From Crystallibacter degradans (lineage in GTDB: Bacteria; Actinomycetota; Actinomycetes; Actinomycetales; Micrococcaceae): a DNA stretch of 64,000 nt. The notes beneath the pieces are model-generated. The model did no database searches. It had not been told where the DNA came from and saw only the letters and a list, made by a program, of their open reading frames with translations. The DNA is taken from the NCBI RefSeq assembly GCF_012952295.1, contig NZ_JABBCH010000015.1, positions 1 to 64,000 on the forward strand. The letters run 5' to 3'. Below, one piece after another: positions 25,954 through 34,796 of the stretch (position 1 is the stretch's first letter; every line of letters starts with the position of its first letter). Made by a program: the position numbers and the translations under genes.

Positions 25954-27927
25954 GTGTCAGCGGTCCGTTACGAAAGGAAGTTTGCCTTGGTTCATTCCGG
26001 CATTGCCCTGACCCACGTTGATCCCGCGGTCCGTCCGCAGGATGATCTATTCCGGCACGTTAACGGGAAATGGCTCTCGGAAACAGTCATCCGGGCGGAC
26101 CGGCCGCTGGAAGGGTCGTTCACCGCCCTGCGCGACGCATCGGAAGCCGCCGTGCGCGAGATCGTCGAAGAGTCGGCAGCCAGCCCTGACCCGCAGTCAC
26201 CGGCAGGCAAGATCGGCCTGCTCTATTCCGGCTTTATGGATACCGAGACGATCGAATCGAAGAAGTTCGCACCGATCCAGCCGCAACTCGACGCTATCGA
26301 CGCCGTTTCGGACCGGGATGCGCTACTGGCCCTGCTGCCGGAGTTCACCCGCAACGGCGCCGCCTTCCCGCTGGCGTTCTTTGTCAATAACGACGCCGGA
26401 GATCCCACCCGTTATCTCGTCTACCTCTATCAGTCGGGACTGGGACTGCCGGACGAGGCCTATTACCGCGACGAAGACTTTGCCGACATCCGGACCGCCT
26501 ACCACGCCTACGCCGTCCGGTTGCTGCAACAGGCCGGATTCGATTCCAGCGAAGCGGACGCCGCGATCTCGCTTGAGCACAAGCTGGCGGCCGGGCACAT
26601 GGACAAGGTCTCGTGCCGTGATCCGCAAAAGACATACAACCTTCGCTCTGTACACGAGCTCTCCGAAGCCCTACCCTGGGTCCAGCCGTGGCTTGCCGGC
26701 CTGGGCGCGGAGGGCAAGGACGTGAGCGAAGTCGTGGTGTGCCAGCCGGATTTCGTGAAGACGCTTGGCAGCCTGCTCGAAGATGAGCCGTTGGAAGTCT
26801 GGAAATCCTGGTTCCGGCTGCAGGCGCTGACCGCGGCGGCACCCTACCTGCACGCGGAGGCGGTTGACACCCACTTCAGTTTTTACGGCAAGACGCTGAG
26901 CGGCATTCCGGAGCTGAAAGAACGCTGGAGGCGGGGTGTGGCGTTCGTGGAAGGCGCCCTGGGTGAAGCTATCGGCCGCGAATACGTGGACCGGCATTTC
27001 CCGCCGGCACACAAGCAGCGGATGGAGGAACTGGTCGCGAATCTGATCGAGGCGTACCGGCAGAGCATCACCTCCCTGTCCTGGCTCAGTGCAGAGACGA
27101 TTGAGCGCGCGCTGGAGAAGCTTGCTGCCTTCCGGACGAAAATCGGCTACCCAACCAAATGGATCGACTACTCCGGTTTCGCCGCCGGTGATGATGTGTG
27201 GCAGAACGTGCTGGAGGCGAATGCCTTCGAGGTCCGCCGCAACCTGGCAAAACTGGAAGGCCCGATCGACGCCGAGGAGTGGCACATGACTCCGCAGACG
27301 GTCAATGCGTACTACATGCCGACGATGAATGAGATCGTGTTCCCCGCGGCCATCCTCCAGCCGCCGTTCTTCGATGCGGATGCAGACATGGCGGCGAACT
27401 ACGGGGCAATAGGCGCCGTCATCGGCCACGAAATCGGCCACGGGTTCGACGACATGGGTTCGCAGTACGACGGCACTGGCGCGCTGCGCAACTGGTGGAC
27501 AGACAGTGACCGGGAAGCATTTGAGCAGCTCACCTCCCGTCTGGTGGACCAGTTCTCGGTCCTGAGCCCCGAAGAAGCCCCCGGCAATACCGTCAACGGC
27601 GAACTGACGCTGGGTGAAAACATCGGTGATCTCGGTGGCCTGATCATTGCGTTCAAGGCGTACAGGCTGAGCCTCAACGGGGAGCCGGCACCCGAGATTG
27701 ACGGTCTCTCCGGTGACCAGAGGTTCTTCTATTCGTGGGCCGAGTGCTGGCGCCAGAAGATCAGGACCGAAGAATCGGTACGGCGGTTGACCATTGATCC
27801 GCACTCACCGAACGAATTCCGCTGCAACCAGATCGTGCGCAACATGGTTGAGTTCCATGATGCCTTCTCGGTCAGCGAGACCGACGGACTATGGCTTGCT
27901 CCGTCGGAGCGCGTACGGATTTGGTGA
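25954..27927 (+). CDS. M13-family (neprilysin-like) zinc metallopeptidase
   Basis: The 657-residue protein is a soluble M13 endopeptidase. The zinc motif HEIGHGFDD (H492, E493, H496) and the downstream GENIGD (third ligand Glu at about 555) are intact, as is the substrate-binding NAYYMP at about 450. No signal peptide or membrane anchor is visible, unlike eukaryotic neprilysin, so it probably acts on peptides in the cytoplasm. The GTG at 25954 has AAGGGGA upstream; a TTG at 25987 with GAAAGGAAG is an equally good start. Divergent from leuA. Confidence 0.93.
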   Translation: MSAVRYERKFALVHSGIALTHVDPAVRPQDDLFRHVNGKWLSETVIRADRPLEGSFTALRDASEAAVREIVEESAASPDPQSPAGKIGLLYSGFMDTETIESKKFAPIQPQLDAIDAVSDRDALLALLPEFTRNGAAFPLAFFVNNDAGDPTRYLVYLYQSGLGLPDEAYYRDEDFADIRTAYHAYAVRLLQQAGFDSSEADAAISLEHKLAAGHMDKVSCRDPQKTYNLRSVHELSEALPWVQPWLAGLGAEGKDVSEVVVCQPDFVKTLGSLLEDEPLEVWKSWFRLQALTAAAPYLHAEAVDTHFSFYGKTLSGIPELKERWRRGVAFVEGALGEAIGREYVDRHFPPAHKQRMEELVANLIEAYRQSITSLSWLSAETIERALEKLAAFRTKIGYPTKWIDYSGFAAGDDVWQNVLEANAFEVRRNLAKLEGPIDAEEWHMTPQTVNAYYMPTMNEIVFPAAILQPPFFDADADMAANYGAIGAVIGHEIGHGFDDMGSQYDGTGALRNWWTDSDREAFEQLTSRLVDQFSVLSPEEAPGNTVNGELTLGENIGDLGGLIIAFKAYRLSLNGEPAPEIDGLSGDQRFFYSWAECWRQKIRTEESVRRLTIDPHSPNEFRCNQIVRNMVEFHDAFSVSETDGLWLAPSERVRIW

Positions 27928-27940
27928 CCGCTGCGTCTCG

Positions 27941-27987
27941 TTAAATGCTGTGGGACCTGCCTTTCCGGCAGGTCCCACAGCATTTAA
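27941..27987. terminator. Perfect 21-bp-stem terminator between the M13 peptidase and LCP genes
   Basis: Arms of 21 nt (beginning TTAAATGCTGTGGGACC) pair perfectly around the loop TTTCC. A/T-rich ends on both sides make it work in either direction. It lies between convergent genes. Confidence 0.92.
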
Positions 27988-28022
27988 CATGCGCTCAGTG
28001 CAGTAGCAGCGTGCACCGAGAC

Positions 28023-29621
28023 CTAGATGCCGCCGGACCCCTGACAGGTAACCTGGTCTGCAGTCTGTCCGGTGAAGTTGCCGCTCACTCCCCCGGTCGG
28101 ATCCAGCCTCTCACCGGTGGTGAAATCCTTCCCGACAGAAACGGTCACGCCGTACCGGGTCTCCGACGACAGGACGTTGGCCTTGGGTACGTTCAGCTCC
28201 TCTGCCAGGGCACGCGCAACGTCCTCGAAGCCGGCTGAATAGAAGATCTGGGTAGCAGGGCTGGTGCTCTCGGCCCCGGCCACGGTTTCCGCCGGAGCGC
28301 TGAGCAGATATCCCAGCAACTGCAGCTGTTCAGCGATCTCCTCGCTGCGGCCTTCGGCGCCGGATCCGTTAAGGACCTGGACCGGCTGCACCGATGGGTC
28401 GAAGGAGAGCGTCTCTTCCGGTTCAGGCTCGGCCGTCTCAGACGGCCCTTCGGTCTCCTCCGGAGCCTCGGTGGGCGAAGCGGAAGGTTCGGGCTCGGAA
28501 CCAGCGGTCACGTCGCCGTCGTTCCTCAGAATTTCGAACAGCTTCTGTCCTTCTACTTCGTCCATGACCAGGCGGTTCGGATTCGGCTCATACAGCGACG
28601 TGGGCAGCGAGACGAAAGCTACTTTGCCCAGGTCGACATTCTTCAGGCGGTCTGCCAGGGCCAGCAGCTTGGTGATATCGGTCAGGCCTTCGTCGACCGT
28701 GAGGTTCCTGGCCACGGCGTCGGCGATGTTGTAGAGCCGGGGTACGTTCGTGAGCGTACCCTCAGACGTGATCTTGCGGGCCATCGAGGCCAGGAAGCTC
28801 TGCTGTGCGCGAATGCGGCCACGGTCTCCGCCGTCTCCGAACGCGTGGCGCGTCCGCAGGAAAGCCAGCGCCTGCTCGCCCTGCACCGTGCTAACGCCGG
28901 CGGGCAGCACCAGGTCGGAATAAGTGTCGTTGATCGGCTCATTGACGCAGACTTCCACGCCGCCGATGACTTGGGAGAGCTCCTTGACGGCGTTGAAGTC
29001 CGCCATCATGAAATGGTCGACTTCCATCCCGGTCAGCTCATTGATGGCCGCGACTGTGCAGCCGGGACCACCATAGCTCAAGGCGGTGTTCAGCTGGGCG
29101 AACTCCTGTGCGGGATAGATCTGCCCGGTTTGGGGATCCTCGCAGGTGGGAATGTCGGTCAGCAAGTCCCGCGGCAGGCTGACCACGGTCACCCGCTCCC
29201 GGTCCGCGGACAGGTTCATCAGCATCATGACATCGGAGTTGCCTTTGCCGTCGGACGAAGGGTCCTTGCCGTAGGCACCGTCTGTATTGGCCCTGGAATC
29301 GGTGCCCAGAATGAGGATCTGGACCGGGTCGGTGCTCAGATCCACGGGCAGACCGGTGGCCCCGGTACCCAGGTTCAGGGGCTCGGCCGTAAGGCTGGCG
29401 CGCAGACCCATGACCTTTACGACGACGACGCCGATTCCTGCGATCAATGCGCAGGCCAGAACCACCGCAACGATTTTCAGCCAACCCATGCGCTTGGAGG
29501 AGCGCAGATGCCGGGCGGTGTCGCGCCGGGGTTGGAGTGTCTGCTCCCCACGTGCAGGGTGATCAGGCGCACGGCCTTCCTGGAACAGTGGATCATCACT
29601 GGAACTGCCGCGACGACCCAC
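28023..29621 (-). CDS. LytR-CpsA-Psr (LCP) family protein with LytR_C domain
   Basis: LCP enzymes attach teichoic acids, polysaccharides or arabinogalactan to peptidoglycan. The 532 residues have a cytoplasmic N-tail, one membrane helix (about 48-68), the LCP catalytic domain (about 100-270) with ILGTDSR, VVSLPRDLLTDIP and the conserved FLRTRHAFGDGGDRGR, then a Pro/Glu/Ser/Thr-rich linker (about 380-415) and a C-terminal LytR_C domain. GTG start with GAGGGGGA upstream. A possible envelope-stress-type promoter precedes it. Confidence 0.92.
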   Translation of the reverse strand: MGRRGSSSDDPLFQEGRAPDHPARGEQTLQPRRDTARHLRSSKRMGWLKIVAVVLACALIAGIGVVVVKVMGLRASLTAEPLNLGTGATGLPVDLSTDPVQILILGTDSRANTDGAYGKDPSSDGKGNSDVMMLMNLSADRERVTVVSLPRDLLTDIPTCEDPQTGQIYPAQEFAQLNTALSYGGPGCTVAAINELTGMEVDHFMMADFNAVKELSQVIGGVEVCVNEPINDTYSDLVLPAGVSTVQGEQALAFLRTRHAFGDGGDRGRIRAQQSFLASMARKITSEGTLTNVPRLYNIADAVARNLTVDEGLTDITKLLALADRLKNVDLGKVAFVSLPTSLYEPNPNRLVMDEVEGQKLFEILRNDGDVTAGSEPEPSASPTEAPEETEGPSETAEPEPEETLSFDPSVQPVQVLNGSGAEGRSEEIAEQLQLLGYLLSAPAETVAGAESTSPATQIFYSAGFEDVARALAEELNVPKANVLSSETRYGVTVSVGKDFTTGERLDPTGGVSGNFTGQTADQVTCQGSGGI

Positions 29622-29664
29622 GGATGTTCCCCCTCACTACGGTTAAGTCAATAGATTGCTACAC

Positions 29665-29694
29665 ATATTACGGGCAGAAGCCGTGGAAAGTTCC
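29665..29694 (-). promoter_or_regulatory. Candidate promoter of the LCP gene, GGAAC-type
   Basis: On the minus strand GGAAC (29690-29694) and CGTAAT/TAATAT (29665-29672) are about 17 bp apart. GGAAC is the usual -35 of ECF sigma factors of the SigE/envelope-stress group in Actinobacteria, which would fit an LCP gene. The -10 does not match the ECF consensus well, so a housekeeping TAATAT is also possible. Confidence 0.35.
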
Positions 29695-29703
29695 CCCGGT
29701 CTG

Positions 29704-30672
29704 CTAGAAGCCGAGCCGTACCAGCTGTTTCGGGTCCCGTTGCCAGTCCTTGGCGATTTTCACATGAAGATCAAGATATACCCGCGTACCCAACAGTGCC
29801 TCAATGCCACGCCGTGCTTTGGTGCCGACATCGCGAAGCCGGGCGCCGCCCTTCCCGATGATGATGGCCTTCTGGCTGGAACGTTCGACGAAGAGGTTGA
29901 CCCGGACATCCAGCAACGGGTTGTCCTCACTGCGCCCCTCACGCGGAACGATCTCTTCCACCACCACGGCCAAAGAGTGCGGCAGTTCGTCCCGGACTCC
30001 CTCCAAAGCAGCCTCGCGGATCAGCTCGGCGACCATCACGGCCTCGGGCTCATCGGTCAACTCACCGTCGGGATATAGCGGCGGTGACAGCGGCATGCGG
30101 GAAATCAACACATTGTTAACCGTGTCGACCTGGAAACCGTCGGCTGCCGAGACCGGAACGACGTCGGCAAAGCCATCCGGAAAGACCTCAGCGCCCAGCG
30201 CGGTGACGGCCAGCAGCTGCTCCGCCAGGGCCGCGCGGTCCACCAGATCAGTCTTGGTAACCAGCGCGATGACAGGCTTGTTCGCCAGTGCGGCCAGCTG
30301 GTTGGCGATAAAGCGGTCGCCGGGACCGATCTTTTCATTTGCAGGAAGGCAGAAGCCGATCGCATCCACCTCGGAGAGTGTGTCGGCGACCAGATCGTTC
30401 AGACGCTGCCCCAGCAGCGTCCGAGGCCGGTGCAATCCCGGGGTATCCACCAGCACCAGCTGGGCATCCTCGCGGTGCACAATACCGCGGATGGTGTGCC
30501 TGGTGGTCTGCGGCTTGGCAGAGGTGATGGCCACCTTTTGCCCGACCAACGCGTTGGTCAGTGTCGATTTGCCGGCGTTCGGCCGCCCCACGAGCGAGAC
30601 GAAACCGGCGCGATAATTCTCCGGCCAGCCTTCGGTTGCCATGGCAACTACTTTGCCTTTGTTTGGACTCAT
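29704..30672 (-). CDS. era: GTPase Era
   Basis: Era binds the 3' end of 16S rRNA and assists 30S ribosome assembly. The 322 residues show G1 GRPNAGKS (29-36), G2 TTRHTIRG, G3 DTPGLHRP, G4 TKTD and a C-terminal KH domain ending in the RNA-binding region (VIIGKGGARLRDVG-like AIIIGKGGARLRDVG). The ATG at 30672 overlaps the CNNM stop as ATGA and so is preferred to the longer start. Last gene of the phoH-ybeY-CNNM-era operon, the usual order in Actinobacteria. Confidence 0.96.
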   Translation of the reverse strand: MSPNKGKVVAMATEGWPENYRAGFVSLVGRPNAGKSTLTNALVGQKVAITSAKPQTTRHTIRGIVHREDAQLVLVDTPGLHRPRTLLGQRLNDLVADTLSEVDAIGFCLPANEKIGPGDRFIANQLAALANKPVIALVTKTDLVDRAALAEQLLAVTALGAEVFPDGFADVVPVSAADGFQVDTVNNVLISRMPLSPPLYPDGELTDEPEAVMVAELIREAALEGVRDELPHSLAVVVEEIVPREGRSEDNPLLDVRVNLFVERSSQKAIIIGKGGARLRDVGTKARRGIEALLGTRVYLDLHVKIAKDWQRDPKQLVRLGF

Positions 30673-32012
30673 CGTTCTGTCTCCGATTCCGCACCTGCGG
30701 GTGCCTGGCTGGCGGCAGCGGCGCCGTTGTCGGCAGCCGCTGAATTCTCTTGGTGTGTGGGTGGCTGAAACCAAACAAGGACATGCGAGACGCGGTTCCG
30801 CCTGCCTTCAAGCCGCTCGGCGTACAGGTGGAGCCCGTCGATCTCCACCTGGCTACCCACGATGGGGACCCGCCCCAGGGTTTTGGCCAGCAATCCGCCC
30901 ACTGTATCGACTTCCTCGTCGTCCAGATCCAGATCGAAGAGTTCGCCGACGTCGTCAATGCTGGTACGTGCGCTGATCAAGTATCGCCCGTCCGGCTGCG
31001 GCTCGATTTCGGGGCTCTCGGAATCATACTCGTCGACAATTTCGCCGACGATTTCCTCAATCAAGTCTTCCAGAGTGACCAGACCGGCAGTGCCCCCGTA
31101 TTCGTCGATGACGATAGCCACGTGGGTAGACTCACGCTGCAGTTCCTTGAGCAGATCGCTGACCGCTTTTGACTCCGGCACATACCGTACGTCACGCGAC
31201 GCTTCATCAACCATGGTCGATGCCGCCGTTCCAGGCCTCGAATGCAGCCGGGCGGCTACGTCCTTCAAATAGAGGATACCGCGCACCTGGTCCGCGTTCT
31301 CCCCGATGACGGGAATGCGGGAATATCCCGAGCGCAGAAACAGGGACATCGCCTGCTGCAGGGTAGATCCGGAATCGATAGTGAGCATGTCGGTGCGCGG
31401 CACCATCACGGCACGGACCTTGGTATCTCCGAGTTCGAACACCGAGTGGATGAGCTCCGCTTCCGCGTCTTCGATCATTTCAGCCTCGCTGGCACGATCC
31501 ACAAGGTCGCGGAACTCCTCCTCTGAGAAGAACGCGGCATCTGCCCGTGGAGCGTTCGGCGCGATCGCGCTGCCCAGACGCACGAGCCAACCTGGTACCG
31601 GTCCGAGAATTCCGCAAAGGAAGCGTATGGCGGGAGCCGTCGCCTTAACCACTGCGGGAGCGTGAATGCGGCCAAACTGGCGTGGGGAAACACCCACCAG
31701 CACGAAGCCCACCGCCGCCATGGTCACTGTGGCGAGCAGCCCCGCCATCCAGATGTTATCCAGCAGGTCATGGAAAAGCAGGGCGACTGCTACCGCGCCT
31801 GCCATTTCAAACCAGACACGCCAGAACCGCAGGGCGTGCATGTGGGCTACCGGCGCTTGGAGCACCATAGCCAACGTACGTACGCGCCCGCTGGCCAGCA
31901 GCTGTTCCGCTTCCTGCCTCGGCAGGTAGGTAAAGGCTGCCTCAGCGGCGGTAAGTACTGCCGCGAAGAGCGTAAAGGCCAGCGCCATGCCGGCCAGGGA
32001 GCCAATGATCAA
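30669..32012 (-). CDS. CNNM/CorC-type hemolysin-family membrane protein
   Basis: The 447 residues hold an N-terminal DUF21/CNNM membrane domain with helices from about 5 to 150, two CBS domains (about 200-330, with VMVPRTDMLTIDSGSTLQQAM and ATHVAIVIDEYGGTAGLVTLEDL), and a C-terminal CorC/HlyC transporter-associated domain (about 345-425). Relatives export or sense Mg2+; the old name hemolysin is historical. The TTG start overlaps the ybeY stop (TTGA). Widely conserved between ybeY and era. Confidence 0.92.
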   Translation of the reverse strand: MIIGSLAGMALAFTLFAAVLTAAEAAFTYLPRQEAEQLLASGRVRTLAMVLQAPVAHMHALRFWRVWFEMAGAVAVALLFHDLLDNIWMAGLLATVTMAAVGFVLVGVSPRQFGRIHAPAVVKATAPAIRFLCGILGPVPGWLVRLGSAIAPNAPRADAAFFSEEEFRDLVDRASEAEMIEDAEAELIHSVFELGDTKVRAVMVPRTDMLTIDSGSTLQQAMSLFLRSGYSRIPVIGENADQVRGILYLKDVAARLHSRPGTAASTMVDEASRDVRYVPESKAVSDLLKELQRESTHVAIVIDEYGGTAGLVTLEDLIEEIVGEIVDEYDSESPEIEPQPDGRYLISARTSIDDVGELFDLDLDDEEVDTVGGLLAKTLGRVPIVGSQVEIDGLHLYAERLEGRRNRVSHVLVWFQPPTHQENSAAADNGAAAASQAPAGAESETER

Positions 32013-32482
32013 CGCGTGGTCTCCGTGGGCGCGTCCTTGCCCAGGAACGCAGCCAGCAGTTGCCGTTGGAGGGAAAACATTTCCTGCTCCTCGTCCGGCT
32101 CGGCGTGGTCGTAGCCGAGCAGGTGCAGAAGGCCGTGGGTGGCCAGCAGCAGCATCTCCTCGCCAATACTGTGGCCTGCCTTTTGGGCCTGCTCATCCGC
32201 GACCTGCGGGCAGATCACAATGTCACCAAGGACCCCGGCGGGACTGGGCTGCGCAGCCGTGCCCGGCCGCAGCTCGTCCATGGGAAAGGAGAGCACGTCC
32301 GTGGGACCCGGTTCGTCCATCCATTCGATGTGCAGCCGTTCCATGGCGTCCGTGTCGACCAGGATGATGGAGAGTTCGGCTTCCGGGTGCACATAGAGGC
32401 TTTCGAGCACGAAGCGGCCGAGACGGCCCAGGCCGGCTTCGTCGGCGTCGTACTCTGTCTCGTTGTTGACTTCGATTGCCAC
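32009..32482 (-). CDS. ybeY: rRNA maturation endoribonuclease YbeY
   Basis: YbeY is a zinc-dependent RNase needed for 16S rRNA 3'-end maturation and ribosome quality control. The 157 residues carry the metal motif HGLLHLLGYDH with ligands H116, H120 and H126, and the upstream MDEPGPTDVLSFPMDE segment typical of the family. GTG start, 3 bp after the phoH stop. A conserved position between phoH and the CNNM gene supports the assignment. Confidence 0.95.
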   Translation of the reverse strand: MAIEVNNETEYDADEAGLGRLGRFVLESLYVHPEAELSIILVDTDAMERLHIEWMDEPGPTDVLSFPMDELRPGTAAQPSPAGVLGDIVICPQVADEQAQKAGHSIGEEMLLLATHGLLHLLGYDHAEPDEEQEMFSLQRQLLAAFLGKDAPTETTR

Positions 32483-32485
32483 GTG

Positions 32486-33523
32486 CTAGCTCTCCTGTTC
32501 CGTCCGCCGGCGCCGGGCTGTCGAGGGCTTGCGGTGTTCGTCGTCCCAACGGCCATAGGCGGTTACGATGTCGCTGACCAGACGATGCCTGACCACATCC
32601 GTAGCCTCGAGCATGGAGAAATTGACGTCATCCACACCTTGCAGGATTTCACTGACGATCTTGAGTCCGGAGCTCGTGCCGCCCGGAAGGTCAATCTGCG
32701 TGACATCGCCCGTAACTACCATTTTCGAGCCGAATCCGAGCCGCGTCAGGAACATCTTCATCTGTTCCGGCGTGGTGTTCTGCGCTTCATCCAAAATAAT
32801 GAACGCATCGTTGAGGGTCCGGCCGCGCATATAGGCCAATGGTGCGACCTCAATGGTGCCCGCTGCCATCAACCGGGGAATGGAATCCGGATCCATCATG
32901 TCGTGCAGGGCATCATAGAGCGGACGCAGGTAGGGGTCGATCTTGTCGCTGAGCGTTCCGGGCAGGAAGCCGAGCCGCTCCCCCGCTTCAACGGCCGGAC
33001 GCGTCAGGATGATCCGGTTGACTTCCTTGTGCTGCAGAGCCTGGACCGCTTTGGCCATCGCCAGATACGTCTTGCCCGTACCGGCCGGGCCGATCCCAAA
33101 GACAATGGTGTTGTCGTCGATGGCGTCCACATAGTTCTTCTGATTCAGCGTCTTCGGACGGATGGTCCGTCCACGCGAGGAAAGAATGTTCAGCGTCAGC
33201 ACTTCGGCCGGCCTGGCAACAGATTGCTCGCTGAGCATTCGCAGCAGCTGCGCAACTACCTGCGGCGACACATGCGTGTCATTGGCGGCCAGCGTGCGGA
33301 TCTCCTCCAGTAGGCGCTCCGTACGGTCGACGACGGCGGGCGGGCCGGAGATGGACAGCTCGTTGCCGCGTACATGCAGATTCACGTCGCTGAACTCGGA
33401 TTCTATGAGCCGGAGCACCTCATCCTGGGCTCCGAGTGCCTTGACCATATGTTCCGACGATTCAAAGTGGATGGAACGGTTACTGGATCCGAGCGGATCC
33501 ACATCCAGACGTGTTTCCGACAT
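32486..33523 (-). CDS. phoH: PhoH-like ATPase
   Basis: A 345-residue PhoH-family P-loop ATPase, here joined to an N-terminal KH-like region (about 15-100). Walker A is GPAGTGKTYLAMAKA (about 142-156), Walker B is AFIILDEAQNTTPEQM. In bacteria these proteins are linked to RNA metabolism together with YbeY, which follows 3 bp downstream. No clear ribosome site precedes the ATG at 33523. The upstream region has a TATAGC that could be a -10. Confidence 0.93.
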   Translation of the reverse strand: MSETRLDVDPLGSSNRSIHFESSEHMVKALGAQDEVLRLIESEFSDVNLHVRGNELSISGPPAVVDRTERLLEEIRTLAANDTHVSPQVVAQLLRMLSEQSVARPAEVLTLNILSSRGRTIRPKTLNQKNYVDAIDDNTIVFGIGPAGTGKTYLAMAKAVQALQHKEVNRIILTRPAVEAGERLGFLPGTLSDKIDPYLRPLYDALHDMMDPDSIPRLMAAGTIEVAPLAYMRGRTLNDAFIILDEAQNTTPEQMKMFLTRLGFGSKMVVTGDVTQIDLPGGTSSGLKIVSEILQGVDDVNFSMLEATDVVRHRLVSDIVTAYGRWDDEHRKPSTARRRRTEQES

Positions 33524-33811
33524 AAAGCGGCCGGCAGGCCTTCCATCTCCCCTTAGCTAGTACGACTGTTGTGTGGGTTTGCTATACATCTCAATGCTAC
33601 GGCAACGGCCGGATGTCGTTCCCGAAATCCATGCATGACCGGTAGATATCGATCCTGTCTCAATCGTGCATCAGTCCGGTTGAGAGACGGGCCAACCGCG
33701 CGTCGCGACGCCGGCAGTATGCCAAGCTGGTTTTTCAGGTACCGACAGGTGCCGCCATCAGACTTCCATTCGCGTTCAGGACGCCGCCATGAGTTGAGGA
33801 GGAATCCGGTC

Positions 33812-34780
33812 ATTTCCACCGAGCAGCACCACCGGCCGCACCACGCAGCCCCGCGCCGATTCCGCGCGTGGCTGGCAGTGTTGACCCTTGGCTCCATGGT
33901 CATGATTGGTTGCACGCCTTCAGGGAACGGCCCGAACGGCCAGACTTCCATGCCGGCCAGCAGCGGCCAGCCGACCACTCAGAGCAGTCCCCTGGTGACC
34001 AGCGCTCCGGTTGAAACATTGCAAAGTACCGCTCTTTCCCCGGTCTACTGGCTGGGCACGAATGCCGAAACCGTGTTCCTCTACCGCGAGTTCCGCGAAG
34101 CGGAGGATCTTGGTGATCCGATCACTAGTGCCGTCAGTGCGGTCACCAAGCTGCAGCCGCTGGACCCGGACTATTTCAATCCCTGGCAGCCGGCGTCCAA
34201 GGTCGGGGCCTCCATCACCAACGGATCCGTCATTACGCTGGACATCTCCTCCGACGCGTTCAAGGCCGACGTGGACGCCGGAATTGCGGAACGTGCCGTG
34301 CAGCAGTTGGTCTACACCGCAACCGCGGCAGCTGCTAATGCCGGTTTGAGTACCGCGGAAAACCCGCTCGACGTCGTCATCCTGGTTGACGGACATTCCG
34401 GCTACAAGGCATTCGGCCATGTGGAGCTCGGCGAGCCGATGTCCCGAGACGCTAATCTCAGTGCACCGATCTGGATCATTGATCCACAGCAAGGGGCCAC
34501 CACTGAAGGACGAGTGGAAGTCTATGGGCGCGGCGTTGCCTTTGAATCCCAATTGTCCTGGCGCATTTCACGGCTGGAGTCGGCAGAAGACACCGGTGAA
34601 GGAACCATCGTCGAAGAGGGTACGGTGCAGGTTGACTCGGCTGCAGGTGAAACCGGTGAGTTCCGGTTCAGCCAGGAGCTTGACCCTGGCACATACCGGG
34701 TCATGGTCTTCCACCAGGACATGAGCGGCCGTACCGAAGAGCCTCAGAATGCGGACAGTAAGGCTTTCACGGTCAGGTAA
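33812..34780 (+). CDS. GerMN/Gmad2 domain lipoprotein
   Basis: The protein contains a lipoprotein signal (AWLAVLTLGSMVMIGC), a Ser/Thr/Pro linker, a GerMN domain (about 75-190; TNAETVFLYREFREAEDL) and a C-terminal Gmad2 immunoglobulin-like domain (about 220-320; ISRLESAEDTGEGTIVEEG...YRVMVFHQD). Such proteins are cell-surface, function unclear. The only well-placed ribosome site, AGGAGG at 33797-33802, lies 9 nt before an in-frame ATT at 33812; no ATG, GTG or TTG is suitably placed, so a non-standard start is proposed. An in-frame ATG near 33720 would add a long polar N-tail. Confidence 0.75.
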   Translation: MSTEQHHRPHHAAPRRFRAWLAVLTLGSMVMIGCTPSGNGPNGQTSMPASSGQPTTQSSPLVTSAPVETLQSTALSPVYWLGTNAETVFLYREFREAEDLGDPITSAVSAVTKLQPLDPDYFNPWQPASKVGASITNGSVITLDISSDAFKADVDAGIAERAVQQLVYTATAAAANAGLSTAENPLDVVILVDGHSGYKAFGHVELGEPMSRDANLSAPIWIIDPQQGATTEGRVEVYGRGVAFESQLSWRISRLESAEDTGEGTIVEEGTVQVDSAAGETGEFRFSQELDPGTYRVMVFHQDMSGRTEEPQNADSKAFTVR

Positions 34781-34796
34781 GCGGGCCAGGCGGCGT

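Noticed and set aside
32060-33313. Plus-strand open frame of 417 codons
   Set aside because: Antisense to ybeY and phoH, both of which are clearly coding.
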